Source: Riptortus pedestris (Eukaryota > Arthropoda > Insecta > Hemiptera > Alydidae). Taken from it: a DNA stretch of 64,000 bases. The notes under the pieces were generated by a model that ran no database searches, was not told the DNA's origin, and saw only the letters and a list, made by a program, of their open reading frames with translations. Made by a program: the position numbers and the translations under genes. The stretch covers positions 84,653,001-84,717,000 of the forward strand of contig CM032229.1 in assembly GCA_019009955.1 (NCBI GenBank). The letters are read 5' to 3'. This document shows, in pieces, positions 61,901 to 64,000 of the stretch (within the stretch, counting starts at the first letter, position 1; each line of letters opens with the position of its first letter).

Positions 61901-62207
61901 AGGTGAAATCACTAGGCAACATTCTGTCAAGTCAAACTCATCTCAACGAGAAGCCAAGCCAAAATCATGGGATAACCTGACAACAAAAGCATTCGGAGGC
62001 TATGGATTTGGTTATGGATATGTAGAAAGAAAACCACCAAAATATGTTTTACCAACAAAATCATCTGAAAGCCTACTTCTTCTACCAGATTACTCTGATT
62101 CCAGCCTTGGTTGTGAGTGTGTTGATAGCCACTCAAATGATAAGGCAAGTCAAACTGAAAGGCGAATTGTAAATCAAGCACAAGCTCCAGAGATTACAAG
62201 ACTGTGA
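47414..62207 (+). CDS. Tamalin: Tamalin/GRASP-family PDZ scaffold protein (gene span, 9 exons, 5' partial)
   Basis: Nine exons join without a frame break into 551 codons plus TGA; every intron is GT-AG. Residues 24-112 form a PDZ domain: carboxylate-binding loop SYGF (34-37), GDVILSING (75-83), and His91 at the start of helix B, the mark of class I ligand choice (S/T at -2). Residues 118-152 are a heptad-like coiled coil ([11 protein letters not shown]...). The PDZ plus coiled coil match vertebrate tamalin (GRASP) and CYTIP, cytosolic adaptors that link receptors such as group I mGluRs to cytohesin Arf-GEFs and trafficking. The tail is Pro/Tyr-, Ser- and His-rich, has a GGYGFGYGY block at 482-490 and ends ITRL, a class I PDZ ligand. 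No ATG precedes exon 1 in frame, so the N-terminal exon lies further left, possibly outside the window. Family assignment is firm; arthropod function is inferred from mammals. Confidence 0.9.
47821..48045 (-). mobile_element. HINE fragment in tamalin intron
   Basis: AAGCAGATTTCCCACTTGC then body ATTGGGGGTTTACTGAGGGC and AAATGCAAATATCTCG; hairpin replaced by an A-run. Confidence 0.75.
49474..49660 (+). mobile_element. HINE 5'-end fragment in tamalin intron
   Basis: AGCAGATTTCTCTCAAAG, ACTATCGATCCTACACC and GGAGATAACAAAAATGAG; the core lacks the (AT)n run. Joined tail-to-tail with the next fragment. Confidence 0.7.
49667..49940 (-). mobile_element. HINE variant fragment in tamalin intron
   Basis: CATCACACAGGTTTTGTG (decayed hairpin), AAGCAGATTTCCCACGTG, variant body to the C-run at 49924-49933. 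Confidence 0.7.
49959..50005 (+). mobile_element. HINE 3'-end scrap in tamalin intron
   Basis: GGCAAATCTGTTTAGTTTATG and a partly kept hairpin TGCAGCACCTGCA. Confidence 0.6.
50763..50865 (+). CDS. Tamalin: tamalin exon b (residues 41-74)
   Basis: Acceptor TTCCAG, donor GTATAG; 103 nt, ends in phase 1. Encodes [14 protein letters not shown] and [20 protein letters not shown] strands B-C, the long acidic/basic linker typical of tamalin and CYTIP, and helix A (GPAYRAG). Confidence 0.92.
51022..51149 (+). CDS. Tamalin: tamalin exon c (residues 75-117)
   Basis: Acceptor TTTTAG, donor GTTTGT; 128 nt. Completes the split Gly75 and encodes [13 protein letters not shown], helix B with His91 (DHKTLV) and the last PDZ strand (RMVVLFED). 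His91 aligns with the helix-B histidine of mammalian tamalin and predicts S/T-X-hydrophobic C-terminal ligands. Confidence 0.93.
51150..53171 (+). other. tamalin intron c-d
   Basis: 2-kb intron with one foldback MITE near 52631-52837. The remainder is AT-rich and unremarkable. Confidence 0.8.
52631..52837. mobile_element. Foldback MITE copy 2 in tamalin intron
   Basis: Left end AGTTTAATGGCAAGGGTCAC, right end CCCATTAAACTATGAAG; matches copy 1 at 20837 (GGTCACCAATAAAAA, AAACTTTATTTA). Similarity to copy 1's outer flank continues to about 52915 in inverted orientation. Confidence 0.65.
53172..53352 (+). CDS. Tamalin: tamalin exon d (coiled coil, residues 118-177)
   Basis: Acceptor TTCTTAG; 181 nt, phase 1 end. 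Encodes a Leu-rich amphipathic helix ([20 protein letters not shown]) and a basic [12 protein letters not shown] patch. The donor AATG|GTTGGT is weaker than average; the alternative GTGTAA three codons on is ruled out because it would bring a stop into the next exon. Confidence 0.88.
53433..54582 (-). mobile_element. mariner-like element relic (1150 bp) in tamalin intron
   Basis: Flanked by TA on both sides. Ends are inverted: GGGTGATTCAAAAG at left, CTTAACCACCC at right. The minus strand holds a broken transposase: [19 protein letters not shown] in the DNA-binding part, a DNVV remnant of the catalytic DN region, [11 protein letters not shown] matching mariner SPDLAPSDYHLF, and a C-terminal [13 protein letters not shown]. 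Many stops; dead. Length fits a whole mariner. Confidence 0.72.
54882..55068 (+). CDS. Tamalin: tamalin exon e (Pro/Tyr-rich, residues 179-239)
   Basis: Acceptor TTCTAG, donor GTAATT; 187 nt, phase 2 end. Encodes a proline- and tyrosine-rich disordered segment ([18 protein letters not shown], then [14 protein letters not shown]) that could serve as SH3/WW or phosphotyrosine docking sites. That role is inference from composition only. Confidence 0.88.
55313..55345 (-). mobile_element. HINE 5'-end scrap
   Basis: ACTCAATAGCTGATTTTCC and TTAAGGGGAATTTTG match the 5' palindrome region. Confidence 0.5.
55831..56148. mobile_element. Head-to-head HINE foldback in tamalin intron
   Basis: Left arm AGTTGGAGTTGGGGATTATAG ... 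AACTAACTCAGTTAA; right arm is its approximate complement (CTATAAACCACAACTCC). Between them lie (AT)n-(GT)n at 55949-56008 and a perfect 70-bp palindrome at 56026-56095. Confidence 0.75.
56026..56095. repeat. Perfect 70-bp palindrome
   Basis: Two 35-nt arms with no mismatch and no spacer, centre at 56060/56061 in ATATATAT. Arm starts ACTCAGTTAATTTTCGAG. Confidence 0.97.
56786..56931 (+). CDS. Tamalin: tamalin exon f (residues 241-288)
   Basis: Acceptor TTGCAG, donor GTAAGT (ideal); 146 nt, phase 1 end. Ser/Gly/Arg-rich disordered segment with [11 protein letters not shown], a basophilic-kinase-like site (RRxS). Confidence 0.88.
57823..58014 (+). CDS. Tamalin: tamalin exon g (Cys/His and Ser-rich, residues 290-352)
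   Basis: Acceptor TTGTAG|CAAGG and donor GTACGA; 192 nt, phase 1 end. The nearby AG four bases on would create TGA across the junction, so the first AG is used. Contains two Cys/His clusters ([16 protein letters not shown]), then [16 protein letters not shown]. The clusters do not fit a named zinc-finger spacing. Confidence 0.85.
58821..59525 (-). mobile_element. HINE long variant in tamalin intron
   Basis: AAGCAGATTTCCCACGC, variant body with CCTATTCCTGGCCCGATTTC and GATGATGTCATCACAC, then a second body module to the C-run at 59510. Hairpin decayed (CACATCGGAGTTCC); no 5' end. Confidence 0.75.
59738..59867 (+). CDS. Tamalin: tamalin exon h (His-rich, residues 354-395)
   Basis: Acceptor CCTACAG, donor GTAAAA; 130 nt, phase 2 end. 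Ends with HRHHHHH (385-391), a short His run; otherwise low complexity Gly/Ser/Thr/Gln. Confidence 0.86.
61739..62207 (+). CDS. Tamalin: tamalin terminal exon i (residues 397-551, stop TGA)
   Basis: Acceptor TTTTGTAG after a good pyrimidine tract; 469 coding nt. Encodes a Ser/Thr-rich stretch, the block [19 protein letters not shown] (472-490), an LLLLPDYSD segment and the C-terminus PEITRL. ITRL has Thr at -2 and Leu at 0, a class I PDZ ligand. In mammalian tamalin a C-terminal motif of this kind is reported to occupy its own PDZ domain. Confidence 0.93.
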
Positions 62208-63780
62208 TATAACCAAATTAATAGATTAGTCAATTCAACAACAGTCTAGTCCATAACCATACAGCTGATAAATTGCCAAAGGTATTTCAAGACAGTATTT
62301 CGTATTTGCTACCTTTGCTCACCAAAGATATCAATATTTATTTTAATCAGAAATGTAAGTGATTTTTATAAGAGTAGGATATAATCGAGACATAAATTAA
62401 CTCAGTATTGTGATTTCTTCGGTGTGTAAGGTAGAAGAATTTGCTTAGGCTGAGTGCTTTTAGATGGTTAATATTTGATGGTAGCTAAAAGATTTTATAT
62501 AAGGATTGAAATAATTGATCAATGAAGTGATTTTTTATACAATATGCATTCCAATAAGTTCTAAATTCCATTATTATGTAGAGAAATTAGAGTAATTTAA
62601 TTGCTCATTAAGTACTGGAAAATGTACTTGCAGATTATTAATATTAAGCATTACTTTGTTCAAAAAGTCATTGTCACTGTCACAAGTATTAATAATTTAA
62701 AACATTCATAGTTTTATTGTATAATTCATAAGAACTCATCTGCATTTGTTAACTTGTTAATGTACATTTGAACCACTGGAAATAGAAGGAAAAGCAGTCC
62801 ATATTTTTTTCAGTTCTTCTAAGAGAGAATAAACAGTTGTAATTATATATATGCAGATGTTTCTTTTTTCAAGCAACCCATGAGTCAATCTATAACTCTA
62901 GTCAGTCCACCATCACCAATAGAATGGGAAATGCACAAATAATAAACTCTCAGATTAGTGGTCTATTTAAAAGAGTTTTTATGAATTATATTTTGTAGTA
63001 CACTATTACTGAAAACATTACATTAAAGTAGAGCAACAACGTGGGTTGTTTTGTATTAAAAAGAATCCGATTACCTATGATAATATTTTATATATATATA
63101 GAAACTAATCACTGTGAAATTTTATTTTTAAGTAACTTCATACATTATAAGTGATATTTGTTGTAAATATTGATAGATGTATATGTAATTGAATCATGTA
63201 TATGTCATGAATTTCAGGAATTATCATTATGATTGTACTAAAATGAAATAAATTATGAACATTGTTCCTAAACATATGGAAAACTCTCATGGCTTTCATT
63301 ATGAGAAAAATACTTAAAAAAACAAAAAAAAATGAATTTAGCACTAAAAAAAATGTATATTGGAGAGTGTCGCAGTAAATAGATAATTTTAGTAGCAGGA
63401 ACCAAAGATATAGTTGTTATGGAAGTAAATTATGAATTTAGTACTTAAAAACTTATTTAAGATTGTAACAGCCTGAGGTTGTTGAAAACTTCACTGCCAA
63501 AACAATCTTCCATGTAACAGATTATTTAATGTTTTAAAATAAATAATTACCTTTGTTTTCTGTGGTATATAATTTCTAGCCTTTTACTTTAACTTCAGCA
63601 AAGCATGAAATCAAATATTCATAGAATGTATTTGGTGTCTTAACATCTTCAAAGCTTTTATAGCTGTCAAAAATGGTTGAATCTTGTATTCAATTATTTT
63701 TCTTCCCTGAGGCAAGGAAGGTATGGATATTTTTTATTCATGAATACAAAATATTTATTTCCATCATTTTAATAGGGGGG
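62208..63780 (+). other. 3' UTR and downstream flank of the tamalin gene
   Basis: AT-rich sequence after the stop. AATAAA hexamers lie at about 62828, 62941, 63247 and 63538, so alternative polyadenylation is possible; the one at 63247 sits in a T/A-rich context and is a plausible main site. No other exon is visible here. Confidence 0.5.
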
Positions 63781-63784
63781 ATTC

Positions 63785-64000
63785 ATCGTGATTGAACTGA
63801 GTAAGCTAAGCAGATTTCTGAAGTTACAGAAGTGACACGCAGATGATATCTCATAAGCTATTCTGTATTTCTTCATTTGTAAGAACTTCATGGAAACAAG
63901 ACTTGAAGTTTTAGCTGAGGAAGATAAATTCAACAATATGATAAGTTAATATGAAAATGGCATGTGGTGAGAGGTTACTGAAGGACAAAAACTAAAAATA
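63785..64000 (-). mobile_element. HINE fragment running off the window
   Basis: Decayed 3' end (CATCGTGATTGAACTG), AAGCAGATTTCTGAAG, variant body to GAGAGGTTACTGAAGGAC at the edge. Confidence 0.65.

Noticed and set aside
62828..63543. A single definite poly(A) site
   Set aside because: Several AATAAA hexamers occur and the AT-rich context gives too little to choose one with confidence.

Overview
The window is AT-rich nuclear DNA from an animal, most likely an arthropod and probably an insect. This rests on the single protein gene (GT-AG introns, an arthropod-style tamalin/GRASP scaffold), on the repeats (Helentron-like and canonical Helitrons, mariner, a tRNA-derived SINE, a LINE fragment) and on the lack of any bacterial-style coding density. 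Species and order cannot be fixed from the sequence alone.

Layout. From 1 to about 47.4 kb no confident exon is visible. This stretch is either a very long 5' intron of the gene to the right or intergenic DNA. It is packed with one interspersed repeat family (called HINE here) that looks like a DINE-1/Helentron-type non-autonomous rolling-circle element. Its 5' end carries a palindrome around CCCTTAAGGG, its core an (AT)n tract, its 3' side an inverted copy of AGCAGATTTCCC followed by a small hairpin (ACGCAG-CCC-CTGCGT), and it is flanked by T-runs. About 25 copies or fragments occur, in both orientations; some are tandem, some head-to-head foldbacks, and one is split by a canonical Helitron. 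Also present are eight copies of a tRNA(Ser/Leu-type)-derived SINE, two foldback MITE copies, a 3' LINE fragment, a decayed minus-strand multi-copy ORF, a 97-bp-period minisatellite and many dinucleotide repeats.

From 47,414 to 62,207 lie nine coding exons (plus strand, all GT-AG, every phase consistent) encoding the last 551 residues of a tamalin/GRASP/CYTIP-family protein: a class I PDZ domain, a coiled coil, a long low-complexity tail, and a C-terminal ITRL that is itself a class I PDZ ligand. The N-terminal coding exon(s) were not found. Its introns have taken in HINE copies, a mariner relic with TA target duplication, a MITE and a perfect 70-bp palindrome. From 62,208 onward is the 3' UTR with several AATAAA signals, then a HINE copy that runs off the end.

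A few repeat-poor, higher-complexity islands (notably 17.5-18.0, 21.66-22.0, 27.0-27.15, 39.05-39.28, 43.3-43.6 and 43.96-44.18 kb) stand out as possible conserved regulatory elements; this is inference only. No rRNA, functional tRNA, CRISPR or prokaryotic-type feature was seen.
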